From an uncultured Clostridia bacterium (lineage in GTDB: Bacteria; Bacillota; Clostridia; Oscillospirales; UBA644): a stretch of 35,054 bases of DNA. Shown here piece after piece: positions 8,779-17,066 of the stretch; within the stretch, counting starts at the first letter, position 1, and each line of letters begins with the position of its first letter. The stretch spans positions 1 to 35,054 of the forward strand of contig CALXAN010000093.1 of assembly GCA_944386305.1 (NCBI GenBank), read 5' to 3'. Made by a program: the position numbers and the translations under genes. The notes beneath the pieces were generated by a model. That model saw nothing but the letters and a program-made list of their open reading frames with translations, made no database searches and was not told the origin of the DNA.

Positions 8779-10820
8779 CAATCGTCGCCTACCCTGTTCC
8801 AAGTCGCCGACCTGTGCAGATCGACCTTGGTCCTTGTATCTGATATGTTTATTGAAATATTGGAACTGCCCTCGCAGGTTATCAGCCCCAGCTCGCTGAG
8901 AGTGTCTATGCAGAAGCGCAGCTTGCAGTAGTTGAATCTGCCGGTACCCGCGTTTATGCTGCGAGCAAGCGCATGTGAGTCGTAAGACGTTATTTGAGCG
9001 TGAGCCTGACGGAGTATATATTTATAGAAAGATATCATATCCCCTCGGCTGACCCTCGACGCGGGAGTCACAATACCCGAAGACACATAAGCTCCGTACA
9101 GCTCGTCGCCCAGTCGGTCGAGATCGGCCGCCTGGCCGCAGACCCTGATGTTTTTGACATTAAGCACGATAGAGCTCACGCCGTTAAAGGTATTTTCACC
9201 AATCGTGCACATAATATCCACGGTATCTTTGGGCGCGGCGCAGCATTCAGAAAGCGAAACACCGAAACACATGGCCTGAAAAGTCTGCCGGCCGTCGGTA
9301 AGAATAAGCTTGACATGCCTGCCCGAACCGACAGCAAACACATCGGATACTCTCAAGCCTCGTACAAAGAACAGCGGCTGCGGATTGCCCGCGCCAAAAG
9401 GCTCGAACCGACAGAGCATCCTAACAAGCTCCGGGACTATATCATCGGACGCCAGCTCCATATCTGCCTCAACGACAGGAATGAGCATGTCTTCGGTCAC
9501 GCTGCTGTTGGCATTGGCTGTAATATCTGCCACAAAAGCGTCAAAATCATCTGCGCGCAAAGTCAGTCCGGCCGCCATATCATGTCCGCCGAATCTCTCA
9601 AGATGCGCCGAAGAGCGCGAAAGCAGCTCAAATATGCTCACTCCGCTCACGCTGCGGGCAGAGCCCTTGGCCTTATCGCCCTCAAAGCACACCAGCACGC
9701 ACGGCTTGCCGTATTTTTCACAGATTCTAGAGGCTACTATGCCTATAACGCCCTGGTGCCAGTTCTGAGAGCCGAGCACTATTATCTTGTCCTGCGGGTC
9801 CCTGTCTCTAAGCATGAGCTGCACATCAGCCAAAATAGACTGTTCCATAGCCTGCCGCGTACGGTTCTCCTCGCATAGAGTCTGAGCGAGAGGACGAGCC
9901 TCGTCGAGTCTGTCACACAGCAGCAGACGAACGCTCGTAGCAGGATCCCCGATCCTGCCCGCGGCGTTTAGCCTCGGAGCAAGCTGAAACGATATTACGC
10001 CCGCGTTTATCGGGCCTTTGCCGTATTTGCCCGCACATTCCAGCAGAGCACGTATACCGGCGGAGGGCCTTGAGGCAAGCAGCTTGAGCCCGTATGACAC
10101 AAGAGCCCGGTTTTCGCCCGTAAGAGACATGATGTCCGCCACGGTACCCACCGCGACTATATCTCCGTATAGGGACAATATCTTCTGCCAATCGCCGTCC
10201 AGGGCGCAAATAAGCTTGAAGGTAACGCCCACGCCCGCCAAATCCTTGAAAGGATACGTACTGTCACGGCGTTTGGGGTTTATAAGCGCCGTACAACGCG
10301 GGTAATCGTCCTTGCATTCATGATGATCGGTAACTATAAGGTCGAGCCCGAGCCGCTGCGCCGTTAAAGCCTCCGCAACGGCGGTAGTGCCGGTATCGAC
10401 CGTAATGAGCAGAGTCGTACCGCCGCTTTTAATTTTAGCCAAAGCGGCCTCATTAAGGCCGTAGCCCTCTTCGTGCCGGTCAGGGATATAATAATCCGCC
10501 TGCGCGCCGATGGATTTGAAATACCTGTATAATATAACCACCGAGGTTATGCCGTCCACATCGTAATCCCCGTATATGGTTATCTTCTCTCCCGAATCAA
10601 CGGCATGTCTTATGCGCTCGACGGCCGCGGCCATATCGTTGAGCATCATAGGGTCGTACAACGCGCCGGTATCCGCTCTGAAAAACGCCTCGGCGCTGTC
10701 GACGTCCGTAATCCCCCTGTTATAAAGCAGACGGGCCGCAACCTCGTCCATTCCTCGATTAACGGCACGCGCTACAAATTGCTCGTCCTGTCGCTTAACT
10801 CTCCATTCGACTTTTTTCAT
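8778..10820 (-). CDS. recJ: Single-stranded-DNA-specific exonuclease RecJ
   Basis: The 680-residue product has the DHH-phosphoesterase motifs of RecJ: YGDYDVDG at 83-90, a VTDHHEC motif at about 163-169, and RLNAAGRIGDP, followed by the DHHA1 motif FGGHDMAAGL and a C-terminal OB-like region. RecJ degrades ssDNA 5' to 3' in recombinational and mismatch repair, using Mn/Mg held by the Asp and His residues. The C-terminal ~100 residues (from about SRGDMISFYKYILRQ) form the extra Firmicutes-type winged-helix-like tail. The ATG has AAAGGCG about 10 bases upstream. About 100 bases separate it from pncB with no clear terminator. Confidence 0.96.
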   Translation of the reverse strand: MKKVEWRVKRQDEQFVARAVNRGMDEVAARLLYNRGITDVDSAEAFFRADTGALYDPMMLNDMAAAVERIRHAVDSGEKITIYGDYDVDGITSVVILYRYFKSIGAQADYYIPDRHEEGYGLNEAALAKIKSGGTTLLITVDTGTTAVAEALTAQRLGLDLIVTDHHECKDDYPRCTALINPKRRDSTYPFKDLAGVGVTFKLICALDGDWQKILSLYGDIVAVGTVADIMSLTGENRALVSYGLKLLASRPSAGIRALLECAGKYGKGPINAGVISFQLAPRLNAAGRIGDPATSVRLLLCDRLDEARPLAQTLCEENRTRQAMEQSILADVQLMLRDRDPQDKIIVLGSQNWHQGVIGIVASRICEKYGKPCVLVCFEGDKAKGSARSVSGVSIFELLSRSSAHLERFGGHDMAAGLTLRADDFDAFVADITANANSSVTEDMLIPVVEADMELASDDIVPELVRMLCRFEPFGAGNPQPLFFVRGLRVSDVFAVGSGRHVKLILTDGRQTFQAMCFGVSLSECCAAPKDTVDIMCTIGENTFNGVSSIVLNVKNIRVCGQAADLDRLGDELYGAYVSSGIVTPASRVSRGDMISFYKYILRQAHAQITSYDSHALARSINAGTGRFNYCKLRFCIDTLSELGLITCEGSSNISINISDTRTKVDLHRSATWNRVGDD

Positions 10821-10918
10821 ATCAATATGCGCCTTTCAGTCGCTTGCCGCAGGCGGCGTCCGTAAACGTCAAAGGCTCTCACAAACTCAGCGCCGCCCGT
10901 CGTAAGGTTTGAGGTCGA

Positions 10919-12376
10919 TTATTCCGACTCTCCCGCATTTCTTAACAGTTCCTGGCGGACGTTCCACAGCTTATCGGAAAGATCCACATAATAGTTCTGA
11001 GGATTTTCGAATCTCAGCACCTCGTCCCATATCTTGCCTATCTGCTCCTTGCAGTAAGCGCGGATATGCTGTATAGACGGCGAGTCGTACACTAATCTGC
11101 CGCCCTTATATATGGGAACGAGCAGCTCCTTGACCGTATAGTCGTCGAAAGTCTTGCGCTTCCAGGTATGTACCGGGTCAAAAAGGGTTATAGGCTTGCT
11201 GAAATCGAATTGCTCATCGTAGAGCGCTATAAGGTCGGCCACCATGTTCCCCGTTCGGTTGGAAAAGAGCCTGTATATCTTCTTATAGCCCGGGGTGGTT
11301 ATCTTCTCCACATTTTCGGATATCTTGATTTTGGGCACGAGCAAGCCGTCCTGCTCGGCGGCCACAAGCTTATACACGCCGCCGAAAACCGGCTCGCTCT
11401 TGGAGGTTATCAGGCGTTCGCCCACGCCGAAAAAGTCTATCTGCGCACCCTGCAGCAAAATATCGCGTATTATGTACTCGTCCAACGAATTGGAAACGAA
11501 TATTTTGCAGTCCTGCATGCCCTCGTCGTCGAGAGCTTTGCGCACTTTCTTGGTAAGGTAAGTGATATCGCCGCTGTCAACGCGCACGCCTTTAAGCCGC
11601 TTGCCCATGGGCTGAAGGACCTGCTTGTGGACCTTTATGGCGTTGGGGAGGCCCGATTTAAGGACATTATAGGTATCTATCAGAAGCGTGCAGTTGTCGG
11701 GATAGTATTTCGCATAATTTGCAAACGCCTCATACTCGCTGCCGTACATCTGCACCCACGAATGAGCCATGGTACCCACGGCCGGTATGCCGAAAAGCGG
11801 CTCGCATATCGTGCAGGCAGTACCGGAACACCCGGCTATATACGACGCTCTCGCGCCGTAAACCGCCGCGTCGTTGCCCTGTGCTCGGCGGGAACCGAAC
11901 TCAAAAACGTCCCGCCCCTGGGCAGCTCTGACAATCCTGTTGGATTTGGTGGCTATCAGGGACTGGTGATTGACGGTAAGGAGCATTATGGTCTCGAGCA
12001 TCTGAGCCTGTATCGCGGGACCCTTAACGGTTAAGATAGGCTCGTTCGGATATACGGGCGTACCCTCGGGGACAGCCATTATATCGCACTTAAATTCAAA
12101 ATTCTTCAAATAATCAAGAAATTCCTCGCAGAATATGCCCTTGGAGCGCAGAAACTCGATATCCGCCTCCGAAAAGCGCAGGTTCTCGATATACTCTATA
12201 ACGGTATCCAAGCCTGCGGCAATGGCAAACCCGCCGTTATCGGGCACCTGTCTGAAATACAAGTCAAAACAGGCCAGGGAATCTTTCTTCCCCGAACGCA
12301 TATATCCGTTAGCCATCGTGTATTCGTAAAATTCGCAGAGCAAAGAAAGGTTCTCAGGCTTACGTAAAAAAGACAC
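10919..12376 (-). CDS. pncB: Nicotinate phosphoribosyltransferase
   Basis: This protein of about 485 residues converts nicotinate and PRPP to nicotinate mononucleotide in the NAD salvage (Preiss-Handler) pathway. Diagnostic stretches are FYEYTMANGY near the N-terminus, FEFGSRRAQGNDAA, the ACTICEPLFGIPAVGTMAHS segment carrying the catalytic-region histidine, and RVDSGDITYL (PRPP-binding region). ATG-ATG at 12389-12394 would add six residues, but it lies only about 11 bases from the predicted transcription start and lacks a ribosome binding site. The GTG at 12374-12376 has GGGGGA at good spacing, so I use it. A strong promoter lies just upstream. The gene is transcribed toward recJ. Confidence 0.94.
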   Translation of the reverse strand: MSFLRKPENLSLLCEFYEYTMANGYMRSGKKDSLACFDLYFRQVPDNGGFAIAAGLDTVIEYIENLRFSEADIEFLRSKGIFCEEFLDYLKNFEFKCDIMAVPEGTPVYPNEPILTVKGPAIQAQMLETIMLLTVNHQSLIATKSNRIVRAAQGRDVFEFGSRRAQGNDAAVYGARASYIAGCSGTACTICEPLFGIPAVGTMAHSWVQMYGSEYEAFANYAKYYPDNCTLLIDTYNVLKSGLPNAIKVHKQVLQPMGKRLKGVRVDSGDITYLTKKVRKALDDEGMQDCKIFVSNSLDEYIIRDILLQGAQIDFFGVGERLITSKSEPVFGGVYKLVAAEQDGLLVPKIKISENVEKITTPGYKKIYRLFSNRTGNMVADLIALYDEQFDFSKPITLFDPVHTWKRKTFDDYTVKELLVPIYKGGRLVYDSPSIQHIRAYCKEQIGKIWDEVLRFENPQNYYVDLSDKLWNVRQELLRNAGESE

Positions 12377-12411
12377 CCGACTATCCCCCATCATAAAAAA
12401 TCTTAATATTT

Positions 12412-12440
12412 ATTATATCACAGCACACATTCAAAGTCAA
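12412..12440 (-). promoter_or_regulatory. SigA-type promoter of pncB
   Basis: On the minus strand, TTGACT (12435-12440), a 17-base spacer and TATAAT (12412-12417). Transcription should start near 12405, giving a very short leader. Confidence 0.85.
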
Positions 12441-12582
12441 TAAATCATAAGCATTATAATTGAGCAGCTATCCCCAATCCGAACCGCCGCAGCAGCGTGC
12501 AGTCTGCGTAAAAAATGAATGCGAGCCGCATATCCGACGCCATGCTGCCCCATACATTTTAAGCGGAGAACTGCGGGCATAA

Positions 12583-12622
12583 AAAAAATACGGTCCTCAT
12601 ATTATCGAGGACCGTATTTTTA
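12583..12622 (-). terminator. Terminator of the PQ-loop-like gene
   Basis: A perfect 10-bp stem (12589-12598 with 12607-12616, loop of 8) is flanked by A-runs on the left and T-runs on the right, so it can terminate in either direction. It lies 12 bases beyond the stop codon of the minus-strand gene ending at 12634. Confidence 0.9.
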
Positions 12623-12633
12623 AAATCAATAAC

Positions 12634-12960
12634 CTATGCTTTACAGGGCTGCTGCTGCGCGCTGTCGGATTTCAAGGCAGTCTCGGCCGAAAGCCTCTTT
12701 TTTTTTTTTTTTCTGTTATAGAAATAAACGCCCAAATCAACCGCTACTATGATAAAGTTGAGGAAATAAACGGCCAAAACAAAACTGACGCTGCCCGTCA
12801 TTATCTTGGCAGATATGCCTGCAATATACCCGGTCAAAATAAGCAGTATAAACAGTGGGCTCTTACCCTTTGCCGTACGAGCCTTAATGCTCTTATACAC
12901 CGATATGGGCCATGACAGCCCGAAGCAGACCAGCATGATTATCTCAAGAATTTCCGCCAT
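12634..12960 (-). CDS. Small SemiSWEET/PQ-loop-like membrane protein
   Basis: This 108-residue protein has three predicted membrane segments (about 4-22, 37-56 and 60-80) and a basic cytoplasmic tail. Segment 1 ends in SWPISVYKSIKARTAKGKS, which resembles the PQ-loop region of SemiSWEET transporters, and three segments in about 90 residues is the SemiSWEET size. SemiSWEETs dimerise to move sugars, but the exact PQ pair is absent (WP-I here), so substrate transport is only inferred. AGGAGG precedes the ATG. It is divergent from the LysR gene with face-to-face promoters, a layout in which the LysR protein commonly controls its neighbour. A 15-base homopolymer near the 3' end encodes the lysine run. 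Confidence 0.8.
   Translation of the reverse strand: MAEILEIIMLVCFGLSWPISVYKSIKARTAKGKSPLFILLILTGYIAGISAKIMTGSVSFVLAVYFLNFIIVAVDLGVYFYNRKKKKKRLSAETALKSDSAQQQPCKA
12698..12712 (-). repeat. 15-base poly-A (coding strand) homopolymer
   Basis: Fifteen consecutive T on the plus strand read as A15 in the mRNA of the PQ-loop-like gene and encode its KKKKK run just after the last membrane segment. Replication or RNA polymerase slippage here would change only the cytoplasmic tail. Confidence 0.95.
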
Positions 12961-12996
12961 ATGGATATAACCTCCTAATTTCCTTTTTCCCGTAAC

Positions 12997-13025
12997 ATTA
13001 TATCATTCAGCTGCAATAATGTCTA
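12997..13025 (-). promoter_or_regulatory. Promoter of the PQ-loop-like gene
   Basis: On the minus strand, TAGACA (13020-13025), 17 bases and TATAAT (12997-13002). It points away from the lysR promoter 42 bases away. Confidence 0.8.
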
Positions 13026-13066
13026 ATATATATTTTAATAAATATCAATAATTTTAAAATTATGGA

Positions 13067-13095
13067 TTGACTTGCAAATGAACATATTATATAAT
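13067..13095 (+). promoter_or_regulatory. Promoter of the LysR regulator gene
   Basis: TTGACT (13067-13072), a 17-base spacer and TATAAT (13090-13095), about 45 bases before the lysR start codon. The AT-rich stretch between the two divergent promoters (13026-13066) is where a LysR operator would be expected. Confidence 0.85.
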
Positions 13096-13141
13096 ATAAA
13101 TAAAGCATCGGCATATCGACATACTATCCGGAGGTCAGGAC

Positions 13142-14032
13142 ATGGAACTCACTCAGCTCAAATATTTCTGCGAAGTCGCCGCCACACAGCACGTCACAAT
13201 GTCTGCAAGGCGCCTGCATATAGCCCAGCCTGCGCTTACGCAGGCCATACACAGACTGGAGACGGAGCTCGGCGTACCGCTGTTTGTCCGCCGAGGCAGG
13301 AACATAGAGCTGACGGAATACGGCAAATACGCCTACTCTCAGCTAAAGCCGGCCATAGACGCTGTTACGGCTCTTCCGCGTACGCTGTCTGACATGGCGG
13401 GCCAAGCGGAACGTACAATAAGCGTCAACATGCCCGCGGCCTCGATAATAATCACGCAGGCGATTATATCCTACCGCAAGCTCAACGACGACGCACAGTT
13501 CCAGGTACATCAGAACGAGGAACAGGGCGTCTACGATATAGACGTCTCCACGCAGATTAAGAGCAGAAGCTCCGACAACGAGCTGCAACGCATATTTACC
13601 GAAAACATATATCTCGCCGTGCCCAGAAATGAGAAATATCGGGACAGGTCAAATATATCCCTGCCGGAGGTAAGAGACGAAAACTTCATAAGCCTGACCG
13701 GCTCAAGCCAATACCGCAACATATGCGACAGAATATGCGCAAACGCGGGCTTCACTCCGCATATAATTTTTGAAAGCGACAGTCCTGAGTCGGTACGAGA
13801 CCTTATATCCGCAAACGTCGGAGTCGGGTTTTGGCCGGAATTCACATGGGGCGCGCTCGATGCGTCAGACATGCTGCTGCTGCCCATAAGCGACGCCGAA
13901 TACAGAAGAGACGTTATAGTATCGTTCAACAAAGACCGTCTCGAACACAGACAGGCTTTTATATTCTACGAATATCTGACGAAGTTCTGCCATGATATAT
14001 TTGAATCCCCTTGCTCCCCCGAGCAAAACTGA
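13142..14032 (+). CDS. LysR family transcriptional regulator
   Basis: This 296-residue protein starts with the classic LysR winged helix-turn-helix (MELTQLKYFCEVAATQHVT, then AQPALTQAIHRLE and GVPLFVRRGRNIELTEYG, residues 1-58). A linker helix and an effector-binding periplasmic-binding-protein-like domain follow (about 90-290), with ANVGVGFWPEFTWG near residue 225. Such proteins bind DNA as tetramers and respond to a small molecule. GGAGG is eight bases before the ATG. The adjacent divergent target is the SemiSWEET/PQ-loop-like gene, so control of that transporter is likely; the effector is unknown. The gene is complete and followed by a long hairpin-rich non-coding stretch. Confidence 0.95.
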   Translation: MELTQLKYFCEVAATQHVTMSARRLHIAQPALTQAIHRLETELGVPLFVRRGRNIELTEYGKYAYSQLKPAIDAVTALPRTLSDMAGQAERTISVNMPAASIIITQAIISYRKLNDDAQFQVHQNEEQGVYDIDVSTQIKSRSSDNELQRIFTENIYLAVPRNEKYRDRSNISLPEVRDENFISLTGSSQYRNICDRICANAGFTPHIIFESDSPESVRDLISANVGVGFWPEFTWGALDASDMLLLPISDAEYRRDVIVSFNKDRLEHRQAFIFYEYLTKFCHDIFESPCSPEQN

Positions 14033-14294
14033 CGGCTCAATGCTTTCATCGATCAGACAAAACCATAAACGGCACGGGATAATAACGTTTTCCTCTTATA
14101 TAAAACAAAAGAAATACTTCTTTATCACCGAATTGCCTGTTCAAAAGCACTGAACAAAGCGCAAAATAAAACTGCTTATAAACCACCCGCGCATGCATGA
14201 CGGCGTTCTCAAGCCGTAAATCTCCCTGATAAATGACATATTTTTTACTAACTTTGCTCACACTTTCCACCTTTTTGATTGGTATACTTAAGAC

Positions 14295-14356
14295 AAAGAA
14301 GAGGATTTCTTTTCTTTTGTTTTTTACCTTTGTTGCCGCAAAGGGTTTTTTGTTTT
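14295..14356 (+). ncRNA. Candidate small RNA ending in a terminator
   Basis: An extended -10 element TGGTATACT (14280-14288) without a recognisable -35 would start RNA near 14295. The RNA could fold a small 6-bp hairpin (14295-14300 with 14307-14312), then a 6-bp hairpin (14327-14332 with 14339-14344) followed by a run of T. It could equally be the 3' end region of the lysR transcript. Confidence 0.3.
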
Positions 14357-14367
14357 CCCCCACCCTC

Positions 14368-14420
14368 CTTAAAGGGTTTTATAAGAGAGTAAAGCCCTTT
14401 AAATGTTTTTCTCCCTTCTT
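14368..14420 (+). terminator. Second hairpin with T-rich tail
   Basis: An 11-bp stem with one G-T pair (AAAGGGTTTTA pairing with TAAAGCCCTTT, roughly 14372-14401) is followed by a loose T-rich run. It probably supports termination after lysR or the candidate small RNA. Confidence 0.5.
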
Positions 14421-14484
14421 TTTAGGCAGATCCCATTTCTGCCGAATGCGTATTCGTCGGGATTTCGTCGACGGGTGCGCAGAA

Positions 14485-14518
14485 GCGCCGCCGACCCCCA
14501 ACGGCGGCGCTTTTTTTT
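14485..14518 (+). terminator. Strong Rho-independent terminator
   Basis: A perfect 9-bp GC-only stem (14485-14493 with 14502-14510, loop of 8) is followed by eight T. It would stop any transcript coming from lysR or from the 14280 promoter. Confidence 0.9.
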
Positions 14519-14630
14519 GTACAAAATTCCGCCGATGTATCCAAAGCTGCGTTCGCCGCACGGAGATATTTTTGCCTTAGAAAACCGCAGAGATAAAATA
14601 AATACGAATACCCGGCATTACTCAAAACTG

Positions 14631-14663
14631 CCGCGCCCGAACTATCGTTCGGGCGCGGTATTT
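14631..14663 (+). terminator. Perfect 11-bp hairpin upstream of the AraC gene
   Basis: The arms 14631-14641 and 14648-14658 pair perfectly around a 6-base loop, followed by a short T-rich TATTTTG. It may be a back-up terminator or a boundary element; the T-run is weak. Confidence 0.5.
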
Positions 14664-14706
14664 TGCCAAACACGGCAAAAAAAGCGTGCTGAAATAAAAA
14701 AAACTA

Positions 14707-14735
14707 TTGATTTGGCGAAAAAAATATTGTATTAT
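14707..14735 (+). promoter_or_regulatory. Promoter of the AraC-aspartokinase unit
   Basis: TTGATT (14707-14712), 17 bases, TATTAT (14730-14735); transcription would start near 14742, about 54 bases before the AraC start codon. Confidence 0.75.
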
Positions 14736-14795
14736 ATTATCATAACACTCAAAGACGCCGCAATCACGGACGGCATGCCGCAAAGGAGGGCACAG

Positions 14796-15587
14796 ATGAA
14801 GATCGACTCGGTAAATATACAGAGCTACATCGCAAGCACATATGAATGCAGTGAAGAGGGCTTGTATCACTGCAAGAGCCTTCCCACGCTGTCGGTAGTG
14901 CAGACGCTCGACGGCGAATATGAGTTCGGCTTTGAAAAAGACAAGCTTAAGCGTTATTCAAAGCTCGAGGCGTTCATCGCACCGGGCGGCAGGACGCAGC
15001 ACATTGTGCATCATCTCAATCCCGAAACTCATCACTTTTCGGGTCAATACGTTTTTGCAGACATTATAGTAAACAATAACTACAAGCTCGAAGATCTTTT
15101 TGAGCTGCCGGACTCGATACCGTCAAAATACGGATTTGAGATATTTGAACTGATAAGATATTTGCTGGCCAATGCAGAGAATATCTGCGGCTGCTATTCC
15201 AGGCTGTACAGGCTGGCGGAGATACTGCTGTCTATATCTTCGCAGAAAGAGAGCGCAGACCCGCTGATAACTGAGCTGCGCGCGTATGTAGGCAAAAACT
15301 ATGCCAAACGCATAACGGCCCAAACCATATCGGAGCAGTTTGCCGTGAGCGTGCCTACAGTGTTCAGAAAATTCAAGGCCGGGTTCGGCATGACTCCCGC
15401 AAATTACATAAATTCCGTCAGGCTCGCGCAGGCCGCAGTCATGCTGGAGATGACGCAGAAACCCGCAGGATCTATAGGATATGAGGTAGGGTTCGAGGAC
15501 GTGTTTTATTTTTCCAAGCTTTTCAAGCAGAAGTACGGAGTCGCGCCCACAATGTACAGGGAAAGGATGCAGGACACGCGCAAGTGA
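14796..15587 (+). CDS. AraC family transcriptional regulator
   Basis: The 263-residue product has an N-terminal cupin-like sensing region (about 1-130, with APGGRTQHIVHHLNPETHHF) and a C-terminal AraC double helix-turn-helix (about 165-258). The first HTH is ITAQTISEQFAVSVPTVFRKFKAGFG; the second is SIGYEVGFEDVFYFSKLFKQKYG, ending in the signature P-x-x-Y-R. A much longer reading frame runs upstream to 14403 through the terminators; the true start is the ATG at 14796, preceded by AAAGGAGGG. It lies 64 bases before the aspartate kinase on the same strand with no terminator between, so the two are probably co-transcribed. The effector cannot be read. Confidence 0.93.
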   Translation: MKIDSVNIQSYIASTYECSEEGLYHCKSLPTLSVVQTLDGEYEFGFEKDKLKRYSKLEAFIAPGGRTQHIVHHLNPETHHFSGQYVFADIIVNNNYKLEDLFELPDSIPSKYGFEIFELIRYLLANAENICGCYSRLYRLAEILLSISSQKESADPLITELRAYVGKNYAKRITAQTISEQFAVSVPTVFRKFKAGFGMTPANYINSVRLAQAAVMLEMTQKPAGSIGYEVGFEDVFYFSKLFKQKYGVAPTMYRERMQDTRK

Positions 15588-15651
15588 CGCGCGCGCAAAG
15601 CTCGGCATATGCTGTAAACAAGAAAATAAACATATAAATGAGGGTGTAATC

Positions 15652-16962
15652 ATGCTGAAAGTCGTTAAATTCGGTGGCAGTTCGCTTGCGGACGCAAACC
15701 AGTTCCGCAAAGTCGCGGACATAATAAGGAGCGAACCTTGCAGGCGTTATGTCGTAGCCTCCGCGCCGGGCAAAAGGAGCAAAGACGACGAAAAGGTCAC
15801 GGACATGCTTTTCGCGTGCTATAACCGTGTAAAGGACGGAGAGGGAGTAAACGACGTCTTTGAAAAGATAGAGCAGCGATATCAGGGCATAATAGACGAG
15901 CTTGGGCTGCATATAGATATGCAGCCGGACTTTGATAACATTAAATCCGCCATACTGTCCTACGCGGGCAGAGACTATGTAGCGAGCAGGGGCGAATATC
16001 TCAACTCCAAGATTTTGGCCGCTTATCTCGGTTTTGACTTCATTGACGCGGAAAAAGGGATATTTTTCGACGAAAGTGGACGGCTTGACGCGGACCGTAC
16101 CGACGCGGTGCTGTCGGCCATACTCTCCGAACACGAATATGCAGTCGTGCCTGGTTTCTACGGCTCCATGCCTAACGGCACGATAAAGACATTTTCACGC
16201 GGAGGTTCGGACATAACCGGTTCAATAGTCGCCAGGGCTGCGAACGCGGACATATATGAGAACTGGACGGACGTGTCGGGCATGCTGATGGTAGACCCTA
16301 GGTGCGTCAGCGACCCGGAACCGATAGACTGCATCACATACAGAGAGCTGCGCGAGCTGTCGTACATGGGCGCGACCGTCATGCACGAGGAGGCAATTTT
16401 CCCCGTGCGGGTATCGGGCATACCCATAAATATACGCAACACAAACGACCCCTCCGCACCCGGCACTATGATAGTGCCACAGACCGACCGCCCCGCAAGG
16501 CACACTATTACCGGTATTGCCGGGAAGAAGGGCTTTTCCGCCATAAGCATAGAAAAAGACATGCTGAAGGCGCGCGAAGGCTTTTGCCGCAAGACGCTGG
16601 AAGTCCTGGAGGACAATGACATAAGATTCGAGCATATACCGTCGGGCATAGACACTATGACATTCGTAGTGCCTACGGCGCAGATAACAGGCAAGAAAGA
16701 CGCCGTCACTTCGGCTATAATAAAGACCGTTGCCCCCGATATCATAACAATAAATGACGAGCTGGCTCTCATAGCCGTAGTCGGACGAGGTATGGTGCGT
16801 ACGCAGGGCACGGCCGTAAAGGTCTTTAAAGCGCTCGCGGACAGGGACATAAACGTGAGAATGATAGACCAGGGGTCCAGCGAAATAAACATAATCGTCG
16901 GAATAGACGAAAAGGATTATGAAAACGCGCTCGACGCCATATACAGAGAGTTTGTGAAATAA
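15652..16962 (+). CDS. lysC: Aspartate kinase
   Basis: This 436-residue enzyme phosphorylates aspartate, the first step toward lysine, threonine, methionine and diaminopimelate. Evidence: VVKFGGSSLA at the N-terminus (catalytic Lys6 and the nucleotide-binding GGSS), FSRGGSDITGS in the middle, the NWTDVSGMLMVDPR segment that contacts substrate and nucleotide, and two C-terminal ACT domains (from about residue 300; VVGRGMVRTQGTAVKVFKAL and INVRMIDQGSSEINIIVG). The size matches the monofunctional ACT-containing type common in clostridia, normally feedback-inhibited by lysine or threonine. GAGGGTG precedes the ATG. There is no lysine riboswitch in the 64-base gap, so control is presumably through the AraC gene promoter and allostery. 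Confidence 0.96.
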   Translation: MLKVVKFGGSSLADANQFRKVADIIRSEPCRRYVVASAPGKRSKDDEKVTDMLFACYNRVKDGEGVNDVFEKIEQRYQGIIDELGLHIDMQPDFDNIKSAILSYAGRDYVASRGEYLNSKILAAYLGFDFIDAEKGIFFDESGRLDADRTDAVLSAILSEHEYAVVPGFYGSMPNGTIKTFSRGGSDITGSIVARAANADIYENWTDVSGMLMVDPRCVSDPEPIDCITYRELRELSYMGATVMHEEAIFPVRVSGIPINIRNTNDPSAPGTMIVPQTDRPARHTITGIAGKKGFSAISIEKDMLKAREGFCRKTLEVLEDNDIRFEHIPSGIDTMTFVVPTAQITGKKDAVTSAIIKTVAPDIITINDELALIAVVGRGMVRTQGTAVKVFKALADRDINVRMIDQGSSEINIIVGIDEKDYENALDAIYREFVK

Positions 16963-16978
16963 ACAAATCCCACTTACT

Positions 16979-17021
16979 AAAACAGCCGCTCCGCGCCGAT
17001 ACGGCGCGGAGCGGCTGTTTT
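16979..17021. terminator. Bidirectional terminator between convergent genes
   Basis: Arms of 20 bases (16979-16998 and 17002-17021) pair perfectly around three bases, with A-run and T-run at the ends. It closes lysC on the plus strand and the WG-repeat-like gene on the minus strand. Confidence 0.95.
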
Positions 17022-17066
17022 ATCAGTATTAAGAAAGCCCGGTAAGGAAGCAATCCTGCCTATTAT

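Larger units (their letters stand above)
14033..14795 (+). other. 763-bp non-coding region with several strong hairpins
   Basis: No convincing gene lies here. It holds an extended -10 element (14280-14288), four GC-rich or T-tailed hairpins (14327-14344, 14368-14396, 14485-14510, 14631-14658), and the AraC promoter at its right end. The left half is AT-rich and reading frames in it lack usable ribosome binding sites. Confidence 0.7.

Noticed and set aside
8994-9878. 294-residue plus-strand frame inside recJ
   Set aside because: Antisense shadow of recJ.
14046-14363. 105-residue minus-strand reading frame
   Set aside because: It starts with GTG placed directly against AAGGAGG (no spacing), is AT-rich, shows no family, and crosses two plus-strand hairpins.
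14403-14795. N-terminal extension of the AraC frame
   Set aside because: It runs through a terminator and the promoter; a good ribosome binding site marks the later ATG at 14796.
15588-15651. Lysine riboswitch or T-box upstream of lysC
   Set aside because: Only 64 bases lie between the AraC stop and lysC, with no terminator or room for such an element.
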